64,000 bases of DNA from Apoda limacodes. Lineage: Eukaryota; Arthropoda; Insecta; Lepidoptera; Limacodidae. Below are positions 1 to 12,900 of this stretch, piece after piece. Within the stretch, counting starts at the first letter, position 1. Every line of letters begins with the position of its first letter. The notes beneath the pieces were generated by a model that was given only the letters and a program-made list of their open reading frames with translations, was not told where the DNA came from and did no database searches. Both the position numbers and the translations under genes were made by a program. Location of the stretch: contig OX291546.1 of the NCBI GenBank assembly GCA_946406115.1, forward strand, positions 15,555,019 through 15,619,018. Direction: 5' to 3'.

Positions 1-139
1 GGTTTCTATTAAAAGTGGACGATTTTGGTATAAACCTTATCTACAACTAACAAAAATATTCCAGATTAAATACATTACCAAAGTTTTTAAAATAGCTTAT
101 AACAAGTACTAAATAATTGGTTTGAAACAATTTTGAAAT

Positions 140-586
140 GCGTTTTGTAGAAAAAGGAAATCCCACCAAAAATATTTTAATGTAAAATGTTGCCAAGATG
201 AGACCATATGGCTCGCACTCTCAATAAGTTTCAGATCTTATGTAGAGCCAAGCTTCTAACTCTACAAGCCCTGACTTAATAAACTCTACACCTTAGTCAA
301 AATATGTGGCTTGGCCGTTTCGTTACTACAAGATCTATTGTAAAACCAAAAAAGTAATAAACAGTGAATACATTTTTACCTTACACTCGTGTGACGGTAG
401 CGAAACGGCCAGGTCACGTATTTTGAATATAAGGTGTAGAGTTTGTGTGTTAGGGCGTTTAGAGTTAGAAGCATGGCTCTACATGAGATTTGATAACTGT
501 TTGACAGTGCGAGCCATATAGTCTCGTCTTCTCAAATTTTACATGAAAATATTTTTAGTGGGATTACACTTCTTTTTGTAAGTTGC
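140..586. repeat. Large palindromic (foldback) repeat, MITE-like
   Basis: Two long arms are reverse complements of each other: roughly 140-325 and 400-586, around a short spacer. Examples of paired blocks are ATATGGCTCGCACT near 208 against its complement near 507, CTCTACACCTTA near 284 against TAAGGTGTAGAG near 430, and GGCCGTTTCG near 314 against CGAAACGGCC near 400. The arms differ at scattered positions, so the copy is old. No transposase is present. I infer a non-autonomous foldback DNA element; the class is not known. The 71-codon ORF at 306-521 lies across the palindrome and is not a gene. Confidence 0.75.
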
Positions 587-1574
587 TTATTACAATATTT
601 TTATATTTTAATAAACTTTCATCCCCTAATTTAAAGGGTGGGGGGTAATTTACTAAAAATCCTGAACTATGTCTTTTATTATTTATAACAAGGATTCCCT
701 ATATCAATTTTCAGACCTAGCATCAACATTAGTGGAAGTTTCAAAAAAAGGGCTGGGGGGTAAAAGTTTCAAGTTTTAGAATATTTTTTTTTTGTTTTTT
801 TGTGTACTAATATTAGCTTACATACCAAAATTCAGCTTTCTAGGACTTCAAGAAGTACCCTAAGAATTTTGATGATTATTAGGAAGTGAGTGACGAAATC
901 GGGTTTTTTTAGATATCAATAAAATCTAAACGACGAAATGCTTCTTAAATGGTAGGTAGTGCCCTCGCGCTTCGATTGGCTCGTCTAGATAAAGATTATC
1001 TTTTGGCGCTAGTTAGGTAGCCACTGCACCTTAAATAGCTGTGTTTCAAATTGTCATGTACAGTGGGCGGTGCACTAAGCTTCTTATTTACCATCATTTA
1101 TGAGTGATAACATTACCAACATAAAATAATGTGCAACACGTGACGCTCAACATGTAACGCAAAGTTGCAAAACAGCGCGCGACGTTTCCCGATGACGCAC
1201 ATTATGTTGCATCAACAATGATTCTAAAAAAAGTTGTGCAACGTCGCTAAACATTACCTTGAGCCATATGTTGCCCGTCAACTGTTGAAAAAGCCATGTG
1301 CTTTAGAGGAAATAGGCTGTTTTCCCCCCATACAAACATATTCCCCTGTTTCCTTACCTGGATTTTAAGCTATGGGATAAGCAAGGATTTAAAGCTGTTA
1401 TTTTTACCGTAGAAAATGTATGAAAGCATTGATGCATATAGATGAGGCAAGAGAGGTATGCCAGGATCGTAGCAAGTGGCAGATTTTGGTCTCTGCCTAC
1501 CCCTCTGGGAAACAGGGGTGATGTTATGTATGTATGTATGAATGTATTTTTTTATGTATGATAGATATATACAA
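587..1574. other. No gene seen; AT-rich flank with a short (ATGT)n run
   Basis: This is the downstream flank of the minus-strand RING gene. A short ATGT-type microsatellite lies at about 1522-1560. A more GC-rich patch at 1130-1290 contains several TTGC/GCAA and GCGC words but no reading frame I recognise. I see no clear AATAAA on the minus strand for the RING gene here, so its 3' end is not fixed. Confidence 0.5.
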
Positions 1575-4456
1575 TCACTTTTTCCTATGAAAAACTGGGG
1601 CCTTACAAAAGTATAATCCATCCGAGGTACAGCTGTTCCTATTGCACATTAGCCTGATTGGGGTATTTTCTCTTAAGGCTTCATTAGTTAATTGTGCCTT
1701 TTCATGTATACTTACACTTGAAACTTCAAGATTATCATCACTCTCAGAAACATTTATTTCTGGTTCTGCTGTAGTAACTTCTGTTGCTGATGTATTACTT
1801 TCTACAGAACTTGACCCTACAGTAACTTTTCCGCCCAATTTCTGAAAAAAAAAATGTTTTATAATATTAAAGTTTTTATTAGCCTTTATTAAATGTGAGG
1901 TTCAAAAAAATTATAATTAGAAAACCGGTCAAATTTCAAAGGCTAATGTAACAAAATGTAGTTTTAAGTTTGTTAGACTAGGTACATGACTTGGGTCAGA
2001 ATAAGGACAAGATACAGAGGTCGCCAAAAGATGTCTAGACATGACAATTGTGTGGTTAGTGTGAAAGTAGTGACCCTTAGTAGCCCAAGTATAATTGAGA
2101 CGTCTCCATAATACTGAGGCTGTGCTTAGGTGACCTAATATAATTTACACATATTGATGAAAATGAAAATAATTATATAATAATAATTATATTTGAAAAT
2201 ATTTAAATATAGTTTTAGAAGTTTATGAACATAACTTACGAATGCCTGCAGTCTCTTAACATTGGCAATAAGTTCTTCCATAGCATAATTGCGAGTTCCA
2301 AAGAAAAGGGCTCTGCAAACTGGACATTCATGTAGACGGGCCTTGCACTGGCCGCACACGTGGTGTCCTTGGTCACATTGGAAGATATGTCCCGATGGGA
2401 TTTCGTAACACACAGGGCATTGTAACAAATCGTCAAGGTCTGGTAATGATTCCTATAACAAATAACAAGATTTAAGTAACATAAAAAAGGTCATTCTAAA
2501 TGTTAAAGCTGCAAGTACTGCTAATAAGTATTACAGGCGTCTGTCACTTAAGGGCATATTCATTTTTTGATTCCTCTGTCTGTCTTTAAAGGTGAGAAAA
2601 CCGCTGGTCAGTGGCACATGGTTATTGCTAGTATGGTGTAGTTCAACAGAATTTTAATATGGTGACTGTAGCTATGATGCTTGCCACCTAGCAGGAAAAG
2701 TTATAATAACTAGGTAAACAAAATTTTTCCTGTTTGCATGAATATTCTGTACTAGTACTATTCTTTATTTTGTGATATTACTTTTGTCAACTGTTAGGGT
2801 TTTGTATCGGTAAAGTGATATAGCAACTGTTACAAGTATGACAAGTTGAACAACAACTGCATCATCGGTGGACAAATCCTTTATAATTTTTTAATTAATT
2901 TATAATTTTGGTTAAAGATTTAGGTATATTTAGATTTACTATGTTGTTTGAAGAATTTATAAATAAAGAACTATATTCTGTTTTTTTTTTTTTTTTATTT
3001 TAGGCTCAGTAGTTTTGAAGAAAAGAGCAGAGGGAACGGTCATTAATTCATATATTTTCTTAACCCGGGGCGAATGTGGACTGGTATCTCATACTTGCCA
3101 ATTGGTAATACACTAAATATTTCTCAACTGTGCGATTCCTGGAACTTGGCTGGCTCGGTAGCTGAGAGTGGTGCGGGGAGTGATTTGAAGCAGTGGTGTT
3201 ATGCATATCATAATTATGTTACAAATATCATAATTCAGGCATGTGTATAATGTATAATAAATAGCAATTCCATTATTATATGTTAAAGTATCATAAGTTT
3301 CCCATTTACCATTACAAGCAATTTTAGCAAAAAAAATTACTGATGTATGTAATGCGTTTTTGTTTGGTGCATAACAATAGTGCAAAATACCAAACCCACC
3401 CCCTATCATGGATATTTGGTAGCAATATTTTGTAGCCAAATGCTAAATATCAACATCAGATTTTGCTACCATAAGCTTATGAAACCCGAACCGCTAACAA
3501 TTTTGCTACGAAGTATTTATGTGGAACGCTGTTACAGAGACAATTTATTTTTCCACAGGAATAAATAAGATCAACTTTAAACTTTATAATAAACTAACAA
3601 AATTAAGAATAATACAACCCGTATCATAATTTTTTCTAAAGTGTCATAATTTTCACAAGCCGATGACATAGTTTTTGAGTTGGCATCTAACATACCTGAT
3701 TTGAAGTGAAAATAACAATGTTGTGCCAGTGGCGGAGTAAACTACGTGTGCGCAATCATAGAGTGGGTATGTAAGACCCAACCTCATAGTTGGTGTAACT
3801 ATTTTTTGTTTTAGTAATATTTTGATTAAATGCATATAATAATTAAATTTCCTTGTTTTTAGGTGTGTCAAAATATCTTATGAGGCAAATCAGAGATGGC
3901 TTGCTCAGCTTTAGACAGCCCCCTCAAAAGACACTGAACTCACAAAATGAGCCTGCTCCATACTTGTAAAATATAGTGTTTTGTGAGAAAGGAATGTTTA
4001 AAGTATAAAAACTTTCTATAGCATCACTAGCACATTTAAATACAGTACATAATATTCAAAAAGTCCAAATTCTCTAAAACTACATAGTAATTTCTTTTTT
4101 GAGATAGACCAAGTAGCAAAATTGGTAACAAAAAAGACACGAAATGTGTTATCTACTCAGTAAATCTTAGACACTTAAAATCCAAAGAATGACATTTTTA
4201 AGCTCAATTTGGCTAATGTATTTAAAGATTTAATTATTTAACAAAAATAAATCATTTACTAGATTAACTAGAAAATTTACATGGAATTAAAGAAATAGCC
4301 TTTAATTTTTTTCCCATGTCCCTATTAAAAAAGAAAGTAGCCATTTTGTATGAAAACATCCAGTTTCACTGCCTTTACCAAACACATTTATGCATAGATA
4401 TGTAAAACCTAAGATCATCCATTGAGGTGTGTTGTACTTACTTGATATTCTAACAT
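1575..4456 (-). CDS. SIAH-type RING-finger protein (probable E3 ubiquitin ligase)
   Basis: Minus-strand gene. Two coding exons are firm: 2240-2452 and 1575-1841. They join in phase 0 with GTAAGT after 2240 and a pyrimidine-rich tract plus CAG before 1841. The first of these encodes a RING of the kind found in Seven-in-absentia proteins: CPVC, then CDQGHHVCGQC, then CPVC, followed by an ELIANVKRLQAF helix. RINGs of this type recruit E2 enzymes for ubiquitin transfer. The second exon is acidic and Ser/Thr-rich and ends in a basic tail with stop at 1575-1577. I propose a tiny first coding exon, 4442-4456 (MLEYQ), because it ends in a phase-0 GTAAGT donor and has an in-frame stop two codons upstream; this start is the weakest part. 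The protein would be 164 residues, without the SINA substrate-binding domain of true SIAH proteins (about 280 residues). Transcript data could reveal other exons. Confidence 0.75.
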
Positions 4457-4841
4457 TTTTTATATATAAGTCATAACTTCACTTGCTAGAGTATTGACTA
4501 AGGCAACATATGTTAAGTGGGTATTTTATATTTCCAGTCAGACTTAACAAATGTTTGATTAGTGGCAGATGTGGCATTGACGCCTAAAAATTAATGACGG
4601 TAGGTACTTAAAACAATTATGCTACAGTACCAGTAGAGTTACAACAGTTCTGCAAAAAGATGTTTTATGTCTAAATATGAGGATTTGACAAGATAAAAAT
4701 TGAGCCTGATCAAAATATTCTCTGTATATTATTTTACCCACTTGATCTTGAGAACCTGTCAATGCATGCGTAATATTTTTTGTCAGCAAATTTCAAGAAT
4801 TTGTGAACCTTATTAAATAAAAATCAACAATAATTATTAAA

Positions 4842-5153
4842 ATGAATCGAAGCGTATTACAATTAATAAATAAACACAATTATCACACATCAACGGAATC
4901 CAGAAGGCAAAAATTGAACAATGGCAGTTGTAAGTTACAAACCTTGACCCCAGTTTTTTCCGCCATAGCTGTTCACAGTCGTAAAATTATGCAGCAAAAC
5001 TTTCTAGTTACACAGTCTTGTTTAACGTTAAAGAATATCTTAAAATGTGGTAAAATAAAATTGTTAAATAAAAAGCATTTCATCAAGCACCTGCCAAACA
5101 AACCAGCTGACGCTGATAAAAATGGCCGTTTTAATGGTGTTGCCAAAAAATAA
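4842..5153 (+). CDS. Hypothetical small basic protein, unrecognised
   Basis: A 103-codon ORF starts 386 bp from the proposed start of the RING gene and runs in the opposite direction, so the two could share a bidirectional promoter. The predicted protein is rich in Lys, Asn and His, with clusters such as KNILKCGKIKLLNKKH. I recognise no domain, and the N-terminus is not a convincing signal peptide. A GTAAAT that could serve as a donor follows the stop codon, so the ORF could also be part of a longer spliced gene. In AT-rich DNA a 103-codon ORF can arise by chance; I keep it as possible only. Confidence 0.25.
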   Translation: MNRSVLQLINKHNYHTSTESRRQKLNNGSCKLQTLTPVFSAIAVHSRKIMQQNFLVTQSCLTLKNILKCGKIKLLNKKHFIKHLPNKPADADKNGRFNGVAKK

Positions 5154-5159
5154 GGTAAA

Positions 5160-6018
5160 TATAAGAAAAAGGTAAATTACTGTGAAAATGTCTGGATCGC
5201 GGTTAGAGTTTCATGCTGTCTCTTTCCGTATTGTAGGGACATGAATTCGTTATCCTGCTGTCAGTGCTATCTAGGTTAACCTGAGTTAGGTTGATGAGCG
5301 CGCCTCTGCATATCAATCTGTATATGAAAACCCTATGGTTATTGTCAAAGAGAATAGGTGTACCTATAAATAATAAATTAATATTTTTGAAGATTACACA
5401 CAGCTCCGTCTGGCTCCAAAGTAAGCAAAGCTTGTGTAATGGATACCAGACAACGGATACAAATCCATTGAAGAGCACAGGGAAAGCACGATCAAAGTCA
5501 CCCTAAAACTGCTTTGAGGTTAATAACGCCATCTAGTTAATTAGAAAGTTATTAGTGATCATAGTCTAAGCGGTAAAAGTTAAAAACGATCAGATTCCGA
5601 GGACATTGATCGCTCTTATTAGTTTTTGAACGAATAGTCAAACGTCAGTTGACGCTCTCTTGCTCTGTGACATTTCTAGGAGTAACTTTCGTTTTTCTTT
5701 GATTTTGCTGTTGTTTTCGTCGGTAAATTAGTTGATTGATTTAGTCATGAGCTAATTCCAATCAAAAAGGCTCTGTACAGTGATTTACAACATTTGAATC
5801 AATTTTGCTCCCAAAAAGCTCAAGATTATTTTACTTATTTGCCACAATTACAGTGACTGATCATTTATATGATTAAGGTTTGAACTGAACTTGAAAAATA
5901 TTAAATAATTCTCATTTAAAATATAAAATATTTATAGTTTTTAGTAAATAATGAAACCAAAGTATTAGCAGTGATTTCCCAATACTTCAAAGACCTGGCA
6001 GTCCAGTTTTTCGAGTGA
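5160..6018. other. Intergenic, no gene seen
   Basis: AT-rich sequence without a recognisable domain on either strand. The overlapping ORFs at 5203-5506 are short, lie on both strands and carry no motif. Confidence 0.5.
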
Positions 6019-6505
6019 ATTGATTAATTGTGCAATCCACAAACTATCATCCCCCCCCACCGACCACGGCATGGTCGAAAAACCATTGTTAGGCGACCTC
6101 AGCACGTACTAATAGCCCCTGACGACGATCTCGCTATCCAAATAGCGAGACTAGTCTCGTCGAACTCCCCTAGTAGTCCCCCTCTCACACGAAGCCAAAG
6201 TCCCCGTGTTCGTCGGCATATACGAGATATCAAAGAGTACCGGGGCTTCTCGCCCCCACTCACTCGCAACTGCGTAACGGGGAACTCCCCTCCTGGCGCA
6301 AACTAACCTTCGGGTTCAAGGCTCACGCCGGGCGAAGAGACAACCCCAAGAGCGACAACCAAAGCCGAGGCTCCCCCAGCGAGCCCTTGAGCGTTGGGCG
6401 CTTTATGGGCTGAGACTCCTTCAGAGTCTCAAACCGAAAGCCTGGTGCAGCAGTAATGGCTGCATTAGTCAAACTGCAGTGGTCATTCAGAAAAATAAAG
6501 CATGC
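6019..6505 (+). repeat. Repeat family X, copy 1 (poly(A)-tailed, unassigned)
   Basis: This GC-richer block is shared by four places in the window (also 34152, 42361 on minus, 53795). Shared landmarks in order are CGATTAATTGTGCAATCCAC, a C-run followed by GACC(T/A)CGGCA, CTCGCTATCC-AATAGCGAGA, GGTTC-AGGCTCACG, GGCTGAGACTCCTTCAGAG and finally GCAGTAATGGCTGCA followed by CATTCAGAAAAATAAAG. The A-rich 3' tail suggests spread by reverse transcription. A 92-codon ORF at 6028-6306 starts with the same arginine-rich words (RPRHGRKTIVRRP) seen in the other copies. I cannot assign the family. Confidence 0.75.
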
Positions 6506-6984
6506 AAAGAATGCGAACGAGACTACGATGGCGCGCGACGTGCGAACGAAAGAAACCTGCCTGTGAATTTCAAATAATTGTAATAAAGTCTAACATAGTT
6601 TGCGAGTATTCATCACGTAGTTTCGCTAATCGTTTGTTTACTCCACTCTTGGACCGGTCAAAAATAATCGAATGTTTTAGAAACTCACCACTCGATCGAT
6701 CGCGCGCAGATATTGATTGCAAATTGAATCGATTAATCGTGATTGACACAGGTCTATTATTTATTCCTTGTATATATAATACTTTATAATTTATAATTTA
6801 TTCTGAAAATAACCTTTTGGACTAGTTACATCAAAATTGACGCGATGCTGGCTTAATGTACTGAATGTACAAAAGCCATTAAATAAGAAAATTAAGATTA
6901 AGATTAATTTGATTGTTCGGCAACACTGGAAATGTTGTGAAAATGGAGATATTTTAAAATTTTCTTTGCTTCTGAAATACTATT

Positions 6985-9900
6985 ATGGAGCTAATTAAGT
7001 TTTATGTGTTGTGTTTTATAGGTTTTAAATGTAAGTTTGTAATTTTCGGATCAATATTTTAAAAATCTTACTACTTTGGCCATTACTCATAACATGTTCA
7101 AATCAGTTCCAACTCACTTTTACTCTCTGTTGAGTGACTATCAGGACCCTTAAGTCTTTGGAGAGAGTTTCCCTTCCTGTGTGTATTCTTCCGCTTGTAT
7201 AATGAGCTGTGTTTTGAGGAGTTGTTCGCAATGATGTCCACGGTTACTTTTCGCCATCGCACTGTTTATCATCGGCCGAGAATTAAGCACACACTTAAAG
7301 CCTGAATGGTCATCCTTGCGCCCCTTTTTAGTTACTCTGACCCTCAGTGCAGTTTCGGAGTAACTTCTTTCAACGAGTGCTTAGTTGTGGAACGTGCTTC
7401 CTGTCAAGGTTTTCATTTAGGACTACAGTATGACTTCTTTCTTGAAGAACCTTTCTTGAAAAGATAGGTAGTTAAATGTCCAGGTAAAAATTAAATAGGT
7501 AATTCCAAATGTTTCATGTTGTTAAATTGTATTTTATCTTTGGACAGTTATTTGTGGGGAGAGGCTTCACGAACAGATTTATTCATCTATAGAAGGTGGT
7601 GCAGCCTGCTTTAGAAGATTGAATGGCACACATCAAGCGGGATGTTCCTGTAAGTATATTGTAATATTAATTTTAGCTCTTTGAATTATAACAGGTAAGA
7701 AAGCTGAAATATGTACATAGGTATTATCATTATTACCTAATACCGAATAATTTAATAAAAACATAAAGATTTAAGGAAGAACTGTGTTTAGAAATAATTT
7801 ATGTTATAAAAAGATGATATGTTTAGTAAGAACCTATACAAGAAATATGTTTTTGCTCTATCGTATAAGCAGTAATACATACTGGCTTCAAACTTGCAGA
7901 GAATATAGTGCAAATGTATGAGAAAGTATAACAACAATGAAAAACCAGCCAAGTGTGATAGAACTAGATGGACTATGGACTGGTAAGAAATATACTCATG
8001 GCCCAGCATCCTTTGAATATTGGAAAGTACATGCCAAGTTAAGCAACATTAGGCATGGTTAGTCATTGGATGGATGGCCACCTAAAGGCACTTTTTTTTG
8101 TTGCTTGAGTTTGTGAATTATATGGTGGTACAGAACCCATGGTGCATGAGTCTTCAACTTTCTTAATTTTTTTTTTTATATATGAGTATATAAATAAGTT
8201 ATAATTTTGTAGTGACAAGTCTGTACACAAAATAAGTGTATCATTTTGAGGTAAACTTAATGCAATTTCACGTAACATCATCATTTTCAACATCTTCTCA
8301 GCTAAAAAGCTTAACAGACTGCTGTACGACGGCTTCTCCTGTATGCCATACTATACATATGTACCATAAATATGTAATAATGTTATTAATTGAAACACTT
8401 CTGATACAAAATGGAGAATAGGTACTTAGATGGAGAAAGAAAAAAGTTTACTATGCCATATACAATGCTGCATAGAGCCATCTCACCCACTTTCATTTTG
8501 CTTGCACATTTCACAGCAGTTAGCATATATTTTCTGATAACAGTAATTAATGAGTCTTATCATAGTAGTACATAGAATTTGGAATTTCTTAAATGAGGAA
8601 AAATTTAACACATAGAACATGAAACAAGCTAATACATATTATGTGGATTAGATACTACAATAGAGTGTGATTTTCGTTATGTGAAAATGTTTCATCCAAT
8701 GATATCACAAAATATACACCAGATCATAGTTTTTACTACAATAATGCTGTTACATAACTAATTTGGCTAAAATATGAACAATGCTATGCAAATTGTGTAA
8801 GTTGAGATCCTAGTATGCCACCTATTTACTGAAACATGACATTTACTCGCAATGCAGTCACGCAGTGCGAGTGGCTGCACTGCAATAGCCTGCATGGCTA
8901 ACTCATGTGCTGACATGTTGTATCAGTCACATTATAACACTAGGGGTACATAGAATATGTACAGTGACAAAATATTACAAATAGTAACTGGTGACTTAAT
9001 ATTTACATTCACATAGTGAAACCTAGTCTCTTGTTTGTATGTCATTGGAAATGATTTTAGTTGAAAACCAGCATTTCAGTTTACGGTGGCATTTGTACTA
9101 AGCTGTGACCATTCTGCGATGTACTGATAACACTGAATGGAAGCCAATTAAATAATTTATCGCCCCAGATATGTAGTAATCACCCACGCTTATGAGGGTA
9201 GGCCCTGCTCCAACAGTGGGGACGTATGAAGGCTAGCAAGAAATAATGTATATATTAAGCAATTTCTGTATAAGTATTTCTTTTGTCAATAAAATTGAGA
9301 ACTAGGTAAATATTAATAAATCACTACATTTAGTTATGTTAAAATAGTATAATGTTAGGTTTTTATCAGTGTTGCTGTGAATCACCAAATGTAGGTTCTA
9401 TTTGTTTGCTGTTACCATGCCATAAAAATTAAAATTTGTTTCAGCCTCAGAAAAAGGAACTGTAGGTGTAGTACATATTATTAAAAATATAAATGATGCT
9501 CAGTGGTTAGTATTTAACTCTACTGCTGGTCCATATATTGGTGTTGTAAACACCTTACTCTTTAACAATGTTATGGAGATATTCATGAAACAATCAGATA
9601 ATGTAGCAGGTATTCTACTATATGAGGATTCATCAAACAAGTAAGCTATACATTATCTTTTTATAATCATTGGTGCGTCTGTGTACCAATAGAGGTAAAG
9701 TCACACAATATTTTTGTTTTGTTGCGACAATGGTCCCTACCTATTCTAAGATTGTTTATTGCATTGCTTAGTTACAGAAATTAAGGTGGAGGTGCATTTT
9801 TATATATTTTTATTTATGACAAAATTAGGTCTTACAAAATGTTTTAAAAAATAGTTTTGAATGGAATTAGATATAAACCTATAATATTTTATTGACTTTT

Positions 9901-12900
9901 GTGTGAAATAAAAGAAAAGGAATGCAAGTCTTTTTGTTTATTTTGTTATTCTTTGATGGAGCACGAAGTTGATCTGATGTTTTGCACAAAAATAGTTGTA
10001 AAAACAGGGAACATTTTATCACATTCAAGGTTTACCTGATATGGGGAATGTGATATTCTTTCACATTGCAAAGTTGGATAGTTGGGGATGAGCAGAACAA
10101 CATAGGGTATCTTTTCATTCCAAGCAAGCAAGAATTACTAAGTAAAATATTTTATTAATAGCTTTGCTTAAAAAGTGATATATTACGTAGATGTTTAGCG
10201 TGCCGAAAATTGACAATTACACACTAGTGCTTCTTACTTTACCAAATAAGAAAAAATCATCATCATCATATCAGCTCATATTGGTCCACTGCTGGACATA
10301 AGCCTCTTCTATAGCGCGCTATTTCTCCCGGTACTCTGCCTTTCGCATCTAGCCACCTTTTTAAAGTCGTTGGCTGTCCCATATGCGGTCTCATCCATCG
10401 GCTAGCAGCCCTCCGACAGACGTGGCCAGCCCACTGCCAATTCAGCTTGTTAATTCTCTAAAATTTCATAACAGAACTACACAGTTGCTCAAAAAGTGAT
10501 ATATTACATAAATGTTTCATTTGCGGTAAATTGACGATAACACACTATTGCAATAGTGTTATAACTACTAATAGTGATGTAACTCGTCTGTATAGACAGG
10601 GCAACGATGAGGTGCATTGTGGTCCAGTGCGGGGACTCCCTACCCCTATTTCGCAGGCTACCGCTTCGGCCGACCGACAGTATGCGCGGATACCGTCTAA
10701 GTAGCGTGTCGCGTATCGTTATCGCTTATTTAATTTTATCGTTGTTGCGACACAGGATTTATACACATTGTAAAGAAAAACGCGGCGTACATGTGCAGTA
10801 TACGATTTTTGTCGTACAACAGTAATGATGAAAAATTGCGATTTTATCTATTTCCATAAGATGGGAATCGATGCGTACCGAGTACCTACTACCTACCTTA
10901 ATTAAATCGCCACAAACATAATATGTAAAATAAAGTACCCCGATCTGTCCGTTTATTGTATGTTTGTACGCAATTACTATTATACATATTTATTCCCGAA
11001 GAAAGTTTAGACAAAGAGAATATAATATTACTACGTAGTTTAGAGGTATGCAATACCAGCCTAACTGATTGGTGATTATTTTGTGTTTCTATGTGCTCTT
11101 TGTTTTTAAATCTGATAATTTACATATATGTCAATTCATAATAATAACATAATGCTTAGTAAATTTTATAATATTGTTATATGAGTAGTTACCATGGTAC
11201 ATTACATAATTTTACTGTTGAGTAATTTAGAGATTTTACTTAAACTGACAAAACACACAGTAAAATATAGCAGGTACGTACATACACCTACTGGAGGTCA
11301 ACAAAGAACCTAAAACATGATTGCATATACCTACTTCCTCTATAGAATTTACTCTTGAAAAGTAATCTATAAAGTTTTCAGCAGAATTTTTATAGAATTT
11401 GAGAAAAGCAGGTTTTCTCAAATTCTATAAAAGTTTATAAGGTTCCAATTATTAAAAAAACAAAGTTTAGACATCATTTGTGGGCAAAATAGAGAGATAT
11501 TAGATGTAACTTTTGCTATTAAAATTACTAAACAATTATTTTTCGATATTTTGGCATTAGCTTGGCAATAGAAAATATACTTGTCCCTGAGTTTCTACAA
11601 GAGTGTGTCTGAGTGATCCCGGATGGTTAAGATTTGCAATTGGACCTGGTAGGTAGCGCTGCAATTAGGATGTTCATTTCATGTAGGTATGTGCTATCAA
11701 TGGATCGAAATTGGGTACTTATAGGCAATGCTAGTAGGTCTAAATGTCTACAACGTTGATATTTGGCAGGATTATAGGTAAATAGGCTGTAATGATCTAG
11801 AAAAGATCTAGAAAAGTAAATTAATAACTAATTAAGAGAGGTAGGGCACTGCAAGTACTCGCTCGAATAAGCTGCCCCAACAAATAAAGCGGGGCATAGC
11901 GAGTACTTGCTCGAATGAGCGGCCCGAACTGGGGAAGTACCTCCACCTTACAGAAAACCGCGGCCACAATAACACTAACATTGAGTAGTGCTGTGTTCCT
12001 GGCGGTAAGTAAGGTTGCCGGAGCTCTCTTTGAGGATTCGCTGCGCGGACAGCGGAGGACCGGCGGTGCTTATCGCTGTCATTGCTCGGCGTAGACGCGG
12101 CGTGCTGGTTCGGCGGTCAGGGAGACCTGATGAAACGGCTGACCGCTGGCCGCCCGCAGGTTGAACGGGTTCCCGAACCCAGGGATCACTTAATCTCCGC
12201 CCTGAAGTGGTAGTCGTGCCGGAGAAGGAGACCGGAGAGGACCCGGCTACTACAACAGAAGGGGATCAGGGGCCCTTCCGCCCGCCGTGCTAGCAACCGG
12301 ATCATCTGTGTTGAGCTTCGGCAGTCTTAGTACCGCACCTTTTTGTCTTCTAAGCTGTCTGTGCAGTGAATCCTCATCCCTAGTCTAAGTAACTTTATAT
12401 ACAATGGCCAGAAAAAGGAAAAGAGTATTTACAGCGGCTACTCCATCCACATACAATGTGGATTTTTGCAAAATCAGGGGTATTCACGCAAATCTTAATG
12501 CAGTCCACCATCACCTCGAGACTGCGCAGCCGACCATCCTCTTTCTAACGGAGACGCAGATATCCTGCCCGGCTGACACATCATACCTTCATTATCCCGG
12601 CTACAAACTCGAACACAATTTTATGAGTCGTGCCGGTGTATGTATGTTCGTCCGGGAGAATATCTGCTGTCGCCGACTTCATAGCCTTGAAGACAGGGAC
12701 CTGTCGATATTGTGGGTGCGTGTAGATCACGGCGGCCACACTCGTATCTATGCGTGCCTATACAGGTCTCATAGCGGTAACACGGACGTAACTCGACTCT
12801 TCATGCACCTGAGTTTGACGACTGACAAAGTTCTAGACCAATATCCCACAGCAGAACTAGTTATTTTGGGAGACTTTAACGCCCACCATCGTGAGTGGCT

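Noticed and set aside
1130..1290. TTGCA/GCGC-rich patch resembling 37390-37480
   Set aside because: The similarity is only in short words; no aligned block could be followed by eye.
1642..1845. Plus-strand ORF opposite the RING gene
   Set aside because: Shadow of the well-supported minus-strand exon 1575-1841.
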